This document shows positions 7,817 to 30,096 of a stretch of 64,000 nucleotides of DNA, in pieces. The position numbers and the translations under genes are program-made. Under the pieces are notes generated by a model that saw only the letters and a program-made list of their open reading frames with translations, had not been told where the DNA came from and did no database searches. The stretch comes from Prochlorococcus marinus (lineage in GTDB: Bacteria > Cyanobacteriota > Cyanobacteriia > PCC-6307 > Cyanobiaceae), in NCBI RefSeq assembly GCF_001180265.1, contig NZ_CVSW01000097.1:1-64000 (forward strand), in the 5' to 3' direction. Within the stretch, counting starts at the first letter, position 1, and every line of letters starts with the position of its first letter.

Positions 7817-8584
7817 TTAATTATAAAAACCTTGCATCCCCATTGAATCCAAGGCAGTTTTTGCTTCTTCCATAACGGATGGTTCTTTATCAAAAAGAGC
7901 TATTTTGGTACATTCATCAACAAAACTTTCTTGAAATGTATTGTTTAACTTTTCGTACAATCTACACAATGACCAAATGCAATTACTTCTAACTCCTGAT
8001 TCATTATCTATCTTTAAACTTATTAAAAGCTGTTCTGCTGCTGCTTGAGCGTTTGCCAAAGAAACATTTCCGATTTCAGCTAAAGAACTAGATGACCATA
8101 ATCTTACCGCAGCCACATCATTCTTCAAAGCATTTATTAATGGCTCTAGAACAATTTGGTCATCATAATTGGCTAAACTCCATGCTGTCGCTCTTCTGAC
8201 ATAAGCATTATCATCAGTCTCTAAAAGATTGACAAGTTTTTTGACTGCCGTAGGACATGGATTACGACCTAATGCATATACTGCACTCATTCTTTCGACT
8301 GGGCAGGGTTGATCAAGTAAGGGCAATAAAAAGGGGAAAGATCTTTGATCTCTATATTCACAAAATATTCTTAAACCTTGAATTCTTTCCTCTCTTTTAC
8401 CCTTAAGCATTTTTAAAGCTTCATTGCATTCTTGAGTTATGTTTAAACCATTTGAAAAAGCATCCTCATCAATTTGCTCTAAAGGATCTATTTCAAGCTC
8501 TAAAGCTAATTCTTGTGCTAAAACATCTGGATCTACAGCTATCTCAGCTAAACTTTCTTTATTTGTATCTTTATTTTTCGTCAT
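7817..8584 (-). CDS. HEAT-repeat protein, bilin lyase/NblB-like
   Basis: A 255-residue soluble protein with an acidic N-terminal 50 residues, then HEAT/PBS-type helical repeats from about 55 to 240 (RMSAVYALGRN, YVRRATAWSLANY, AVRLWSSSSLAEIG, GVRSNCIWSLCRL). The closest families I recognise are CpcE/CpcF-type phycobilin lyases and NblB-like proteins. High-light Prochlorococcus has no phycobilisome, so the role must have shifted to another scaffold or pigment-protein task. It is separated from the DUF2997 gene by 159 nt. Confidence 0.75.
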   Translation of the reverse strand: MTKNKDTNKESLAEIAVDPDVLAQELALELEIDPLEQIDEDAFSNGLNITQECNEALKMLKGKREERIQGLRIFCEYRDQRSFPFLLPLLDQPCPVERMSAVYALGRNPCPTAVKKLVNLLETDDNAYVRRATAWSLANYDDQIVLEPLINALKNDVAAVRLWSSSSLAEIGNVSLANAQAAAEQLLISLKIDNESGVRSNCIWSLCRLYEKLNNTFQESFVDECTKIALFDKEPSVMEEAKTALDSMGMQGFYN

Positions 8585-8596
8585 TGAAAAAATATA

Positions 8597-8722
8597 TTAA
8601 TTCAGAGGAGCTGGTGACATCATATCTCCTGGCAACCAAATTCTCGCACTGACTGCAATAAAAGCAAACCCAAAAAGTGCAACTATGGCGAAAGGTAAAA
8701 TTTTCGTCTTAATAAAACCCAA
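8597..8722 (-). CDS. Small single-span membrane protein, unknown
   Basis: An open frame of about 41 residues ends with a TAA at 8597-8599. It encodes one hydrophobic helix (ILPFAIVALFGFAFIAV) followed by the conserved-looking tail SARIWLPGDMMSPAPLN. There is no ATG at the front; TTG at 8720-8722 is the only standard in-frame start I see. It lies between rlmN and the HEAT-repeat gene on the same strand. Composition and size resemble small photosystem or cytochrome subunits, but I cannot match it to one. The start is uncertain. Confidence 0.5.
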   Translation of the reverse strand: MGFIKTKILPFAIVALFGFAFIAVSARIWLPGDMMSPAPLN

Positions 8723-8794
8723 AGATTCAATATTAATTAAGTCAATGATAACCTTTTAAAGAGACTTTTAAAAAATTATTTTTAGATAATATTA

Positions 8795-9850
<1,056 letters not shown>

Positions 9851-9867
9851 TTAGTTCAAAACTAGAT

Positions 9868-10023
<156 letters not shown>

Positions 10024-10074
10024 TCACCAAATAAAAAACCTATTTTAGTTAATAAAATTGATAATTGATAATAT

Positions 10075-14202
<4,128 letters not shown>

Positions 14203-14209
14203 TTAAAGG

Positions 14210-19446
<5,237 letters not shown>

Positions 19447-19596
19447 CCAAGAAAACCTGAGATTATGTGAGATTTACTGTTTTCTATAAATCTACTCAAT
19501 AATTAGCTGTTTATCTTCCATTGTAATTTGATATCAATTATTAAATCTCGATTTCAACAAAAAAATCAATCTAATAAAAAATAAAAAATTTAATTA

Positions 19597-19614
19597 AATG
19601 GTCTCAAAACCATT
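19597..19614 (-). terminator. Weak possible terminator after tatD
   Basis: On the minus strand the sequence forms AATGGT, a TTTGAG loop and ACCATT, followed by TAATTAAA and then T-rich sequence. It lies about 55 nt past the tatD stop and before rpoB. The stem is only six pairs and the U-run is interrupted, so this is tentative. Confidence 0.3.
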
Positions 19615-19668
19615 AGAGAGATAAAGTTAAAACTAAAAATTAAGAAAAATTTCCAGTAATTTCTTATA

Positions 19669-20478
19669 TTAGCAGCTACTGTGTCTACTTAACAAGTCAA
19701 ATTTAAACAAATCTTCAGCATTCTTGGATGACTCTTTTGCAATTGTAATTAATTCGGTGGATCTTAATTCCGCTATAAAATTTGCAACATTTTCAACGAA
19801 TGCAGGTTCATTTCTTTTACCTCTGTGGGGAACAGGAGCTAAAAACGGCGCGTCTGTTTCAATTAAATATTTATCACTTGGAACTACTTTAGCGCACTCA
19901 TGAATTTCATGTGCTTTTGAAAAAGTTACTATTCCACTAAAACTGATATAAAAACCAAGGTCTAGGAATTGCTTCATCTCATTTGGATTTCCTGTCCAAC
20001 AATGAAGTACACCCTTAGGGCATACACCTTTTTTAGAAAGATCAGTACATAAATCAAGCATTTCATTTGCGGCATCTCTGCAATGAATAATTACGGGCAA
20101 ATCAAGTTCATAAGCTAACTCCATTTGAGGAATAAGAGCATTAATTTGCTGAGTTTTATCTTCATTTTTAAAAAAATCCAAACCTAATTCACCAATAGCT
20201 ACAACTCTTTTATCTTCTTGAGCTGATCTTCTTAAAACAGATTTAGAATTTTTTTTCCATTTTTTTGCTTCTAGCGGGTGTAAACCAACTGAATAGTAAA
20301 TCTCATTAAATTTATGAGATAATTTTTTTAACTTAGGAATTTCTGTTAATTCACAACAAGCATGAACTAATTTTTTCACACCTCTTGAACGCAATCTCAG
20401 AACTACATCTTCAAGATCTTTCTCAAAATTTTCAAATATTAAATGACAATGAGAGTCTATGAGTTCGATATCGCTCAT
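19669..20478 (-). CDS. tatD: TatD family metal-dependent DNase
   Basis: A 269-residue TIM-barrel hydrolase with the TatD metal ligands: DSHCHL at 8-13, GELGLDFF, VIIHCRDA and LIETDAPFLAPVPHRGKRNEPAF. TatD proteins are Mg-dependent 3'-5' nucleases, linked to DNA repair in other bacteria. It follows rpsT by 17 nt on the minus strand, a common picocyanobacterial arrangement, and precedes rpoB. Confidence 0.9.
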   Translation of the reverse strand: MSDIELIDSHCHLIFENFEKDLEDVVLRLRSRGVKKLVHACCELTEIPKLKKLSHKFNEIYYSVGLHPLEAKKWKKNSKSVLRRSAQEDKRVVAIGELGLDFFKNEDKTQQINALIPQMELAYELDLPVIIHCRDAANEMLDLCTDLSKKGVCPKGVLHCWTGNPNEMKQFLDLGFYISFSGIVTFSKAHEIHECAKVVPSDKYLIETDAPFLAPVPHRGKRNEPAFVENVANFIAELRSTELITIAKESSKNAEDLFKFDLLSRHSSC

Positions 20479-20495
20479 GATTATAATCTACTTAT

Positions 20496-20789
20496 TTACT
20501 TTGCAGTAAGAGTAGTTTTAACCAATTTGTTAATTTTTGATTTTCTATTTGCTCCGTTATTTTTGTGAAGGACATTTTTTTTCACTGCTTTATCAATCAA
20601 ACTAAAAGCTTTATTAAGACTTGTTTTTACTAAATTTTTATTATCCTCATTAGGTTCTTTTTTGTAATTTTCGCATCTCTCTAAGGTTTTTTTAGTCAAA
20701 GTTCTCACTGTGGACTTATATGACTTATTAATTAAACGATTTCTTTCGGCAATTTGTATTCTCTTTTTAGCTGATTTGTTATTGGCCAC
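20496..20789 (-). CDS. rpsT: 30S ribosomal protein S20
   Basis: A 97-residue, lysine-rich helical protein beginning ANNKSAKKRIQIAERNRL, the standard S20 start. It binds the 5' domain of 16S rRNA. Translation starts at a GTG (20787-20789), supported by the conserved N-terminus. It is the promoter-proximal gene of rpsT-tatD, diverging from hisD across 120 nt. Confidence 0.95.
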   Translation of the reverse strand: MANNKSAKKRIQIAERNRLINKSYKSTVRTLTKKTLERCENYKKEPNEDNKNLVKTSLNKAFSLIDKAVKKNVLHKNNGANRKSKINKLVKTTLTAK

Positions 20790-20850
20790 AGAGGGTATAA
20801 AGGTAGAAGATTTACATCATAACAAATAGATCGACTACTAATCAATCATA

Positions 20851-20856
20851 TATAAT
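20851..20856 (+). promoter_or_regulatory. Candidate -10 box for hisD
   Basis: A perfect TATAAT lies 53 nt before the hisD ATG in the divergent rpsT-hisD gap. No convincing -35 element is seen at the right distance, which is common in this AT-rich DNA. Confidence 0.35.
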
Positions 20857-20909
20857 TTAGAAAAATATTAAATTAGGTCTCGAGCCTTTCAATTTGTAAA
20901 ATCAAGAAT

Positions 20910-22196
20910 ATGAATATTATAAATAATAAAAAAGACGCTATCCAAGAATTAAACAGGATTTCTACTCGAACTCATTCAGAAAACAATAACAAGATAAATG
21001 CAATTGTCGAAGAAATTCTTCATGAGGTAAAAAATTATGGAGACATAGCAGTAAAAAAATATACTAAAAAGTTTGATGGTTTCGACCCTGATCCTATGCG
21101 AGTTAGTGAGGTTGAATTAAAAGATGCGTGGGATTGTATTGATAGTAATTTAAAGCGTTCACTTGAAGTAGCCCATAAAAGAATTAAAAAATTCCATGAA
21201 AAAGAAATTCCTTCATCTTTCACTATAAAAGGTGAACACGGTGATATAGTCCAAAGAAAATGGAGCCCTGTGAAAAATGCAGGGATTTACATCCCCGGAG
21301 GTAGAGCTGCTTATCCAAGCACTGTATTGATGAATGCAATACCTGCAACAGTAGCAGGAGTAGAAGAAATCATAATGGTATCTCCTGGAAATAAAGAAGG
21401 GAAAATAAACAAGACTGTTTTAGCTGCAGCTCACTTATCCGGGATCAATAAAGTTTTTAGAATTGGAGGAGCTCAAGCAATTGGTGCTTTAGCATTTGGC
21501 ACCAATCAAATCAATAAAGTTGACGTTATTACAGGTCCAGGGAATATCTATGTCACTACTGCCAAAAAGCTAATTTATGGCTCTACAGGAATTGATTCTT
21601 TAGCTGGTCCGAGTGAAATATTAATCATTGCAGATGATACAGCTCAAAGCACTCACATAGCATCCGATCTACTAGCCCAAGCAGAACATGATCCTTTGGC
21701 TTCCTCAATACTCTTAACTACATCAAAGAGCCAGGCGAAAGAAGTTTTAGAGGAAATTTATAAAAAAATGGCAGAACATCCAAGAAAAGAAATTTGTATG
21801 CAATCAATAAAAAATTGGGGATTAATTGTAATTTGCGACAATTATGAATCATGTATTGAACTAAGTAACAGCTTTGCGCCAGAACACTTAGAAATTTTAT
21901 CTTTAGAGTCAAAAAGAATTCTTGAAGGTATAGAAAATGCAGGAGCAATATTCCTAGGGAAATGGACTCCGGAAGCTGTGGGAGACTATTTGGCTGGACC
22001 AAATCATACTTTACCTACATCAGGAAATTCAAGATTTAGCGGCTCACTAGGGGTTGAAACATTTATGAAAAACACTTCAATAATAGAATTTAATGAAGAA
22101 AGTTTAAAATTTAATAGTCTTGATATTATTAATCTTGCTAAAAGCGAGGGGTTACACAGTCACGCCAATTCAGTAAGAATAAGACTTGAAGATTAG
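20910..22196 (+). CDS. hisD: Histidinol dehydrogenase
   Basis: HisD oxidises L-histidinol to histidine in two NAD-linked steps. The 428-residue protein shows [18 protein letters not shown], the family signature region [15 protein letters not shown], the zinc and catalytic segment [26 protein letters not shown] and [16 protein letters not shown]. It stands alone, not in a his operon. Its stop overlaps the convergent rpiA stop by 4 nt. Confidence 0.95.
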   Translation: MNIINNKKDAIQELNRISTRTHSENNNKINAIVEEILHEVKNYGDIAVKKYTKKFDGFDPDPMRVSEVELKDAWDCIDSNLKRSLEVAHKRIKKFHEKEIPSSFTIKGEHGDIVQRKWSPVKNAGIYIPGGRAAYPSTVLMNAIPATVAGVEEIIMVSPGNKEGKINKTVLAAAHLSGINKVFRIGGAQAIGALAFGTNQINKVDVITGPGNIYVTTAKKLIYGSTGIDSLAGPSEILIIADDTAQSTHIASDLLAQAEHDPLASSILLTTSKSQAKEVLEEIYKKMAEHPRKEICMQSIKNWGLIVICDNYESCIELSNSFAPEHLEILSLESKRILEGIENAGAIFLGKWTPEAVGDYLAGPNHTLPTSGNSRFSGSLGVETFMKNTSIIEFNEESLKFNSLDIINLAKSEGLHSHANSVRIRLED

Positions 22197-22906
22197 CAAA
22201 CTCTTGTGGGAGAGTAAACAACTGGGTTACCATTTTCAATTTTTCCAACCAATACTTTGTCTGTAAGACCAACGAATAATCCGTTTTCTAATACTCCTGG
22301 AATATTATTAATACTCATTTCAATGTCTTTTGGGTTATTAATACCATCATTAAACAATACATCTAGGATTAGGTTGCCTTGGTCAGTAACAACTGGACCA
22401 GCTTTTTTAGTAGCCATTCTTAAAATAGAACTGCCATTCATTTCTGAAATCACATCCTGAACTTGCTTCCATGCATTTGGAAGTACCTCTACAGGCAAAG
22501 GGAATGATTGATTTAATTTTTGTACGAGTTTAGTTTCATCAACGACAATGAACAATTTATTAGCTTTAGATGCCACTAATTTTTCTCTAACATGACATGC
22601 TCCTCCCCCTTTTATTAACTGAAATCCAGGATCTACTTCATCTGCTCCATCAATAGCTAAATCAATTTGAGAAACAGAAGCTAAATCAATAAGCGGGATA
22701 TTGAGTTCTAGTGCTAAAACTTCTGATTGAAAGGAAGTTGCAACACCTTTTATGTTTTGCAGTTTTCCAGAGTGTATTTCATTAGCAAGGCTTTTTATCA
22801 TAAGCGCTGCAGTAGATCCAGATCCTAATCCAACAACCATATTACTCTCAACTTCCTTAATTGCTGCATCAGCAACTATTTGTTTCATTTGAGTTTGAGA
22901 ATCCAA
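22193..22906 (-). CDS. rpiA: Ribose-5-phosphate isomerase A
   Basis: RpiA interconverts ribose-5-phosphate and ribulose-5-phosphate in the Calvin and pentose phosphate pathways. The 237-residue protein has [16 protein letters not shown], the catalytic [20 protein letters not shown] with the general-base Asp, and REKLVASKA. It sits 45 nt downstream of the htrA-like gene and converges with hisD. Confidence 0.95.
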   Translation of the reverse strand: MDSQTQMKQIVADAAIKEVESNMVVGLGSGSTAALMIKSLANEIHSGKLQNIKGVATSFQSEVLALELNIPLIDLASVSQIDLAIDGADEVDPGFQLIKGGGACHVREKLVASKANKLFIVVDETKLVQKLNQSFPLPVEVLPNAWKQVQDVISEMNGSSILRMATKKAGPVVTDQGNLILDVLFNDGINNPKDIEMSINNIPGVLENGLFVGLTDKVLVGKIENGNPVVYSPTRVC

Positions 22907-22951
22907 AATCTTTTTTCCAAGTTCATAGATTATTTAATTTCAATGGGTGAT

Positions 22952-24094
<1,143 letters not shown>

Positions 24095-24239
24095 TTAAAG
24101 CTTATTAATTAAATTTAATTGAAGAAATAAATTATTGTTGTTTTTTTGTTTACATCCATAAAATACAAATTTTTGAATTTTTCATAGAAAAAACTTTTTT
24201 GTATGTGAAAATTATTCTAAACAAATTAAATATAAAAAC

Positions 24240-24704
24240 TTGAATAAAGAGAACAAAATCAAACTAGAAACTCTATTAAAAACAATTGCAGAAGAATGGA
24301 ATCTCGAAATATGCAATTTAAATATTCAAACCAACCACAATCCAATTGTTATAGAAATCATCATTAAAAAAACAAATGGTGATGATATTTCTCTTGATGA
24401 TTGTGCGCTATTTAACACCCCAGCATCTGAAGAAATAGAAAATTCAAATCTTTTAAATTGTTCATATGTGTTAGAAATTAGTAGTCAAGGGGTCAGTGAT
24501 GAATTAACCTCAGAAAGAGACTTCAAAACTTTTAAGGGTTTTCCAGTTAATGTTGAGTTAAACCAAAAATCAAAACTAAAATTTCTGAATGGTTTACTTT
24601 ATGAAAAGTCTAAAGATTATTTAGCCATTAACATAAAAGGTAAAATTAAAAAAATACCTTTTGATGAAGTACTAAAGATTAGTCTTTGTACATTAAAAGA
24701 TTAA
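24240..24704 (+). CDS. rimP: Ribosome maturation factor RimP
   Basis: RimP helps 30S subunit assembly. The 154-residue protein has the two-domain RimP pattern: an N-terminal segment around [18 protein letters not shown], the hallmark [20 protein letters not shown] and a C-terminal SH3-like part. It starts at TTG; no ATG fits the conserved N-terminus. It leads the classic rimP-nusA-ylxR-infB cluster. Confidence 0.88.
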   Translation: MNKENKIKLETLLKTIAEEWNLEICNLNIQTNHNPIVIEIIIKKTNGDDISLDDCALFNTPASEEIENSNLLNCSYVLEISSQGVSDELTSERDFKTFKGFPVNVELNQKSKLKFLNGLLYEKSKDYLAINIKGKIKKIPFDEVLKISLCTLKD

Positions 24705-24739
24705 TTACTTTCAACCGTTATTCAATTTTCCCATCATAG

Positions 24740-26146
24740 ATGGCATTAGTTATTCTCCCAGGTTTAAACAATCTCATTGAAGACATTAGCGAGGAAAAAA
24801 AGTTGCCTCCTAATATCGTAGAAGTAGCTTTACGCGAAGCATTACTTAAAGGATACGAAAAATATAGAAGAACTTTTTATATAGGAGTTAATGAAGATCC
24901 ATTTGATGAAGAGTATTTCAGTAATTTTGATGTTGGACTAGATCTAGATGAAGAGGGTTATAGAATTCTATCGAGTAAGTTAATTGTTGATGAAGTTGAG
25001 AGCGAAGATCATCAAATATCTCTAGTAGAAGTTAAACAAGTTGCTGATGATGCTCAAATAGGTGACACAGTTGTTTTGGATGTTACTCCAGAAAAAGAAG
25101 ATTTTGGCCGAATGGCTGCCGCAACCACAAAGCAAGTATTAGCCCAAAAATTAAGAGATCAACAAAGAAAAATGATCCAGGAAGAATTTGCAGATTTGGA
25201 AGATCCAGTTTTAACTGCAAGAGTAATAAGATTTGAGAGACAATCAGTCATTATGGGAGTTAGCTCCGGTATTGGTAGACCTGAAGTAGAAGCAGAACTT
25301 CCTAAAAGAGATCAATTACCTAATGATAATTACAGAGCAAATGCAACTTTCAAAGTATTTTTGAAAGAAGTTAGCGAAATAGCCAGAAAAGGGCCTCAAC
25401 TTTTTGTCAGTAGAGCAAATGCGGGTTTGGTAGTTTATTTATTTGAAAATGAAGTACCAGAAATTCAAGAAGGTACAGTAAAAATTGTTGCTGTTTCAAG
25501 AGAAGCAAACCCGCCCTCAAGAGCTGTTGGGCCAAGAACAAAAGTAGCTGTTGATAGTATCGAGCAAGAAGTTGATCCTGTAGGTGCCTGTATTGGAGCC
25601 AGAGGAGCAAGAATCCAACAAGTAGTTAATGAATTAAGAGGTGAAAAAATTGATGTTATTAAATGGTCATCTGATCCGATACAGTATATTTTAAATTCTT
25701 TAAGTCCTGCCAAAGTTGATTTAGTGAGACTAGTTGATCCAGAAGGTCAACATGCTCATGTATTAGTTCCTCCTGATCAATTGAGTCTTGCAATTGGTAG
25801 AGAAGGCCAAAATGTGAGACTTGCAGCAAGATTAACCGGTTGGAAGATTGATGTTAAAAACTCACATGAATACGATCAAGAAGCAGAAGATGCTGCAGTA
25901 GCTGAACTAATTACTCAAAGAGAAGATGAAGAGAACCTTCAGAGAGAAGCTGAGCAAAGATTAGAAGCAGAACAAGCTGAGCGTGCTGCAGAAGATGCAA
26001 GATTAAGAGAGCTTTATCCCCTTCCTGAAGATGATCAAGAATATGGACAAGAAGAAGAATACGAGGAAGAAGCTGTTCAAGATAATGAACAAACAGAAGG
26101 TCTTCAAGATAATGAAATATCCGCCAAAGAGGAGAGAAAACGGTGA
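24740..26146 (+). CDS. nusA: Transcription termination/antitermination factor NusA
   Basis: NusA binds RNA polymerase and nascent RNA to control pausing, termination and antitermination. The 468-residue protein has the N-terminal polymerase-binding domain (ALREALLKGYEKYRR), an S1 domain (about 115-200), and two KH domains with VGACIGARGARIQQVVNELRGEKID and LAIGREGQNVRLAARLTGW. It ends in a highly acidic Q/E-rich tail (about 380-468) instead of the enterobacterial AR repeats. The TGA overlaps the ylxR GTG. Confidence 0.95.
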   Translation: MALVILPGLNNLIEDISEEKKLPPNIVEVALREALLKGYEKYRRTFYIGVNEDPFDEEYFSNFDVGLDLDEEGYRILSSKLIVDEVESEDHQISLVEVKQVADDAQIGDTVVLDVTPEKEDFGRMAAATTKQVLAQKLRDQQRKMIQEEFADLEDPVLTARVIRFERQSVIMGVSSGIGRPEVEAELPKRDQLPNDNYRANATFKVFLKEVSEIARKGPQLFVSRANAGLVVYLFENEVPEIQEGTVKIVAVSREANPPSRAVGPRTKVAVDSIEQEVDPVGACIGARGARIQQVVNELRGEKIDVIKWSSDPIQYILNSLSPAKVDLVRLVDPEGQHAHVLVPPDQLSLAIGREGQNVRLAARLTGWKIDVKNSHEYDQEAEDAAVAELITQREDEENLQREAEQRLEAEQAERAAEDARLRELYPLPEDDQEYGQEEEYEEEAVQDNEQTEGLQDNEISAKEERKR

Positions 26147-26415
26147 TACAACAAACCCCTGTTATGCGTAAATGCATTTCATGCGGGAAAACATATGACA
26201 GGAGACATCTTTTGAAGATTACCAAAGATCATAAGCAAGGCATTTTGTTTCAAAAGGGAATGGGGCGATCAGCTTACATTTGCAAGTCAAAATTATGTTA
26301 CTCAGATTCAAAAATCAAAAAAAAGCTTCAAAAAGCTTTAAAAACATTTTTAGAACCTGAATTTATTGATATTTTTGAAAAAGAAATTGCAAGCTACGAT
26401 GACTATTCCAATTAG
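26143..26415 (+). CDS. ylxR: YlxR family RNA-binding protein (DUF448)
   Basis: A 90-residue basic protein with the YlxR fold signature KCISCGKTYDRRHLLKI and GRSAYICKSKLC. YlxR lies between nusA and infB in many bacteria and is reported to bind RNA or RNase P in some. The GTG at 26143 overlaps the nusA stop; an internal ATG at 26164 (MRKCISCGK) is an equally credible start. Confidence 0.88.
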   Translation: MIQQTPVMRKCISCGKTYDRRHLLKITKDHKQGILFQKGMGRSAYICKSKLCYSDSKIKKKLQKALKTFLEPEFIDIFEKEIASYDDYSN

Positions 26416-26471
26416 GGAATATAATTAAATTAAATCCTCTTTAACTTCTAAAAGAGTACAAATCAGATTAA

Positions 26472-29400
26472 ATGACTATCAGCGATAAAATCAGAATTTA
26501 CGAACTTTCCAGAGACTTAAATCTGGAAAATAAAGATATATTGGATGCCGCTCAAAAACTTTCAATTTCAGTAAAAAGCCATAGCAGTTCTATTAGTGCA
26601 GAAGACGCAAAAAAAATAAAAAATCTTATTAACAAGAAGAACTCAGATAAAACAATACTTTCAATTAATAAACCTGCAATTAAAAAAGATAATTACAAAA
26701 AAAACAAAGAAGATAATTCTTCTTTAAAAAGGAAACCTCTTAAAGATAATTTAAACAAAAAGCCATTTTTGATAAAACCTGTTAATAAGGCTGAAAGTCT
26801 AAAAATAATTGCTAATAAACCTAAAAATTCTAATAAGCCCAATATAGTCAATAATTCACAATCCCAAGCAAATCTTAAAAATCAAACTTTAAATAGTAAA
26901 CCTTTACAAAATTTCAACCAAGATAAAAAATCTTTCCGCAATAATACTAACCCAGCCATTAAAAGCCCAGCGAAACCCCCTATTCAACTTATTGCGAAGC
27001 CTAAAAACTTAAACAATAATAATCAACCTAATGAATCATCCAAGAATATCTACAACTCGGACCACAAAGGAAAAATATCAAGCAAACCTGACCAAAATAA
27101 AAACCAACCTAAAACAAAACCTTTTAATAATAAAGTAAATACTCCTGAACTAGTAGGAGCTCCAATCAGAAGAAACGATCCTAATAAGGCAAATAAGCAA
27201 AACATTTCTTTCAAACAAATTCCACCCAACAGACCTGGAATGCTCAATAGATCTGGATTAGGGAAAAAACCATCAGATCAAGGCAGGCCTGGCTCATACA
27301 ACAGACAAGTCAATTCCAATAGAGCAAGTGCTCCTAATAGATCTGGCATGCCCAATAGGCCATCAGATCAAGGCAGGCCTGGCTCATACAACAGACAAGT
27401 CAATTCCAATAGAGCAAGTGCTCCTAATAGACCTGGCATGCCCAATAGGCCTAGTCCTAAATTTAATAACCAAAAATCCTCTGGTATTAGGAAACCAGTA
27501 TCACCTAATGAACTTTTACATCTCCAGAAAACCAACAAATCTGATAAAGAAAAACAAGATCCAAATAATAAAGTAAATCAAAATATTGAGTCACCTAAAC
27601 AAAAGGTAAAAGCTCCTAATATTCGTCCAAATGCAGCACCTAGCTCCAAAAAACCACCTCATAGAACATTTACAAATAGTTCAAAAAAACAAGGCAAGTC
27701 AGATTGGGATGATAGCGCAAAACTGGATGCTTTAAGAAATAAAAATCCTCATAAACAAAGACAAAAAGTTCATATTATCGGAGAGAATGATGATTCATTA
27801 ACTTCTGAAACAAGCGGATATTCAGGCGAGAAAATTTCAATATTATCAGCTAGTTTAGCTCGTCCAAAGAAACAAACTACTGATGAACATAAATCTCAAA
27901 AATCTACAAAGCAATTTAAAAAAAAGAAAAAAGAAACGACTAGGCAAAGGCAGAAAAGAAGAGCAATGGAATTAAAGGCTGCCAAAGAGGCCAAACAAGT
28001 AAGACCTGAGATGATAATTGTTCCCGAAGATAATTTAACAGTGCAAGAATTAGCTGATAAATTAAGTCTTGAAAGTTCTGAAATAATCAAATCTCTTTTC
28101 TTTAAAGGGATAACAGCAACTGTAACCCAATCACTTGATTTAGCGACTATCGAAACAGTAGCTGAAGAATTTGGAGTACCTGTTTTGCAAGATGATATCC
28201 AAGAAGCAGCAGAGAAAACTGTAGATATGATTGAATCTGATGATATTGATAATTTAATAAAAAGACCACCTGTTATTACAGTCATGGGTCATGTAGATCA
28301 TGGCAAAACAAGTCTTTTAGATTCAATCAGGGAATCAAGGGTAGCTTCAGGAGAGGCGGGTGGAATTACTCAACATATTGGAGCTTATCAAGTTGAATTT
28401 GAACATGAATCTAAAAAGAAAAAATTAACTTTTCTAGATACCCCTGGTCATGAAGCCTTTACAGCAATGAGAGCAAGAGGTACAAAAGTTACTGATGTAG
28501 CAGTTCTCGTAGTAGCTGCAGATGATGGTTGCAGACCTCAAACACTTGAAGCTATTAGTCATGCAAGAGCTGCAAAAGTTCCAATTGTTGTTGCAATTAA
28601 TAAAATTGATAAAGAAGGCGCATCTGCAGAAAGAGTCAAGCAGGAACTATCTGAAAAAGATTTAATTGCTGAAGATTGGGGAGGAGATACTGTAATGGTT
28701 CCAGTAAGTGCAATCAAAAAACAAAATATTGATAAATTACTCGAAATGATTGTATTAGTCTCAGAAGTTGAGGATCTACAAGCTAACCCTGACAGAACAG
28801 CTAAAGGTACAGTAATTGAAGCCCACCTAGATAAAGCAAAAGGTCCTGTTGCTACCTTATTAGTACAAAATGGCACCTTAAAGTCTGGAGACGTTTTAGC
28901 TGCCGGTTCAGTCCTTGGAAAAATTAGAGCAATGGTTGATGAACATGGTAATAGAATAAAAGCAGCAGGTCCCTCTTTCCCAGTAGAAGCCCTTGGATTT
29001 AGTGAGGTGCCAACAGCAGGCGATGAATTTGAAGTTTACCCTGATGAAAAAACTGCTCGATCTATTGTCGGAGATAGAGCCACTGATGCTAGAGCTACAA
29101 AATTAGCTCAGCAAATGGCCTCTAGAAGAGTTAGCTTATCATCCTTATCTTCTCAAGCAAATGATGGAGAATTAAAAGAGTTAAACTTGATTTTAAAAGC
29201 TGATGTTCAAGGTAGTGTTGAAGCGATATTAGGCTCACTAGAACAATTACCAAAGAATGAGGTTCAAGTTAGAGTACTACTCTCTGCTCCAGGAGAAATA
29301 ACTGAGACAGATATAGATCTTGCAGCTGCATCAGGTTCAGTAATTATAGGGTTTAACACTTCATTGGCATCCGGAGCCAAACGAGCAGCTGATGCTAATG

Positions 29401-29789
29401 ATGTTGATATAAGGGAATATGAAGTAATTTATAAACTCTTAGAAGATATTCAGTTGGCTATGGAAGGTCTTCTTGAACCAGATCTTGTCGAAGAATCATT
29501 AGGTAAAGCAGAAGTTCGAGCAATTTTCGCGGTAGGTAAAGGAGCTATTGCCGGCTGTTATATACAATCTGGCAAATTACAACGGAATTGTTCTCTTAAA
29601 GTTTATAGATCAGATAAAGTAGTTTTTGAAGGTAATTTAGACTCTCTAAAAAGATCTAAAGATGATGTCAAAGAAGTCAATACAGGATTTGAATGTGGAG
29701 TTGGCTGCGATAAGTTCTCTTCATGGATTGAAGGAGACATAATCGAAGCATTCAAATTTGTTACTAAAAAGAGGACATTAACTCAATAA
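26472..29789 (+). CDS. infB: Translation initiation factor IF-2
   Basis: The 1105-residue GTPase places initiator tRNA on the ribosome. N-terminal residues 1-60 form an IF2-N-like domain ([18 protein letters not shown]). Residues 60-480 are a low-complexity N/K/P/Q-rich linker with a 30-residue tandem repeat. A second IF2-N domain lies near 523-570. The G domain starts at about 604 with [16 protein letters not shown] and has [17 protein letters not shown] and AINKIDK. Domains II-IV complete the usual architecture. The last gene of the rimP cluster, it converges on the DUF3493 gene with 16 nt between stops. Confidence 0.97.
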   Translation: MTISDKIRIYELSRDLNLENKDILDAAQKLSISVKSHSSSISAEDAKKIKNLINKKNSDKTILSINKPAIKKDNYKKNKEDNSSLKRKPLKDNLNKKPFLIKPVNKAESLKIIANKPKNSNKPNIVNNSQSQANLKNQTLNSKPLQNFNQDKKSFRNNTNPAIKSPAKPPIQLIAKPKNLNNNNQPNESSKNIYNSDHKGKISSKPDQNKNQPKTKPFNNKVNTPELVGAPIRRNDPNKANKQNISFKQIPPNRPGMLNRSGLGKKPSDQGRPGSYNRQVNSNRASAPNRSGMPNRPSDQGRPGSYNRQVNSNRASAPNRPGMPNRPSPKFNNQKSSGIRKPVSPNELLHLQKTNKSDKEKQDPNNKVNQNIESPKQKVKAPNIRPNAAPSSKKPPHRTFTNSSKKQGKSDWDDSAKLDALRNKNPHKQRQKVHIIGENDDSLTSETSGYSGEKISILSASLARPKKQTTDEHKSQKSTKQFKKKKKETTRQRQKRRAMELKAAKEAKQVRPEMIIVPEDNLTVQELADKLSLESSEIIKSLFFKGITATVTQSLDLATIETVAEEFGVPVLQDDIQEAAEKTVDMIESDDIDNLIKRPPVITVMGHVDHGKTSLLDSIRESRVASGEAGGITQHIGAYQVEFEHESKKKKLTFLDTPGHEAFTAMRARGTKVTDVAVLVVAADDGCRPQTLEAISHARAAKVPIVVAINKIDKEGASAERVKQELSEKDLIAEDWGGDTVMVPVSAIKKQNIDKLLEMIVLVSEVEDLQANPDRTAKGTVIEAHLDKAKGPVATLLVQNGTLKSGDVLAAGSVLGKIRAMVDEHGNRIKAAGPSFPVEALGFSEVPTAGDEFEVYPDEKTARSIVGDRATDARATKLAQQMASRRVSLSSLSSQANDGELKELNLILKADVQGSVEAILGSLEQLPKNEVQVRVLLSAPGEITETDIDLAAASGSVIIGFNTSLASGAKRAADANDVDIREYEVIYKLLEDIQLAMEGLLEPDLVEESLGKAEVRAIFAVGKGAIAGCYIQSGKLQRNCSLKVYRSDKVVFEGNLDSLKRSKDDVKEVNTGFECGVGCDKFSSWIEGDIIEAFKFVTKKRTLTQ
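27271..27450 (+). repeat. 90-bp tandem duplication inside infB
   Basis: Bases 27271-27360 and 27361-27450 are two head-to-tail copies of a 90-bp unit. They differ by one base, T at 27342 versus C at 27432, which changes a Ser codon to Pro. The unit encodes 30 residues of the flexible linker and keeps frame. The near identity implies recent duplication or gene conversion. Confidence 0.95.
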
Positions 29790-29805
29790 TTCAATCTTTA
29801 CCTTA

Positions 29806-30051
29806 TTAATCTTTATTCCTATCAAGAAATAATAGAGTAGGAAAAACTATACAAGCACCGATTTGTATGAAAAGATTATTTTGTTGTAATTGACTTCCAC
29901 TTGCAATTTTGGAAAGCATTATTAGGAGTCCTAAAAATGCAGAACCAGTAAAAGCTATCCACAATATTCTTCTTAATCCCTTAAAAGGGGCTTGGGTCTC
30001 CTTAAATAATTTTTTTTTCAATTCAGGATCTATTTTTGACATAAATTTCAC
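29806..30051 (-). CDS. DUF3493 family membrane protein
   Basis: An 81-residue protein with a charged head (SKIDPELKKKLFKETQAPFKGLRRILW) and two hydrophobic helices (about 28-50 and 60-76). This matches DUF3493, which is related to the plastid photosystem II accumulation factor LPA1 region. Met4 may be the true start. A role in photosystem II assembly is inferred from the family only. It converges on infB. Confidence 0.78.
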   Translation of the reverse strand: MKFMSKIDPELKKKLFKETQAPFKGLRRILWIAFTGSAFLGLLIMLSKIASGSQLQQNNLFIQIGACIVFPTLLFLDRNKD

Positions 30052-30096
30052 TAATCCTAGAATAAATTCTATATGAAAATATCAATATTTAATACT

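Noticed and set aside
27241..27460. CRISPR-like direct repeats
   Set aside because: The 90-bp units are directly adjacent, keep the infB reading frame and have no spacers; this is a tandem duplication inside a coding linker.
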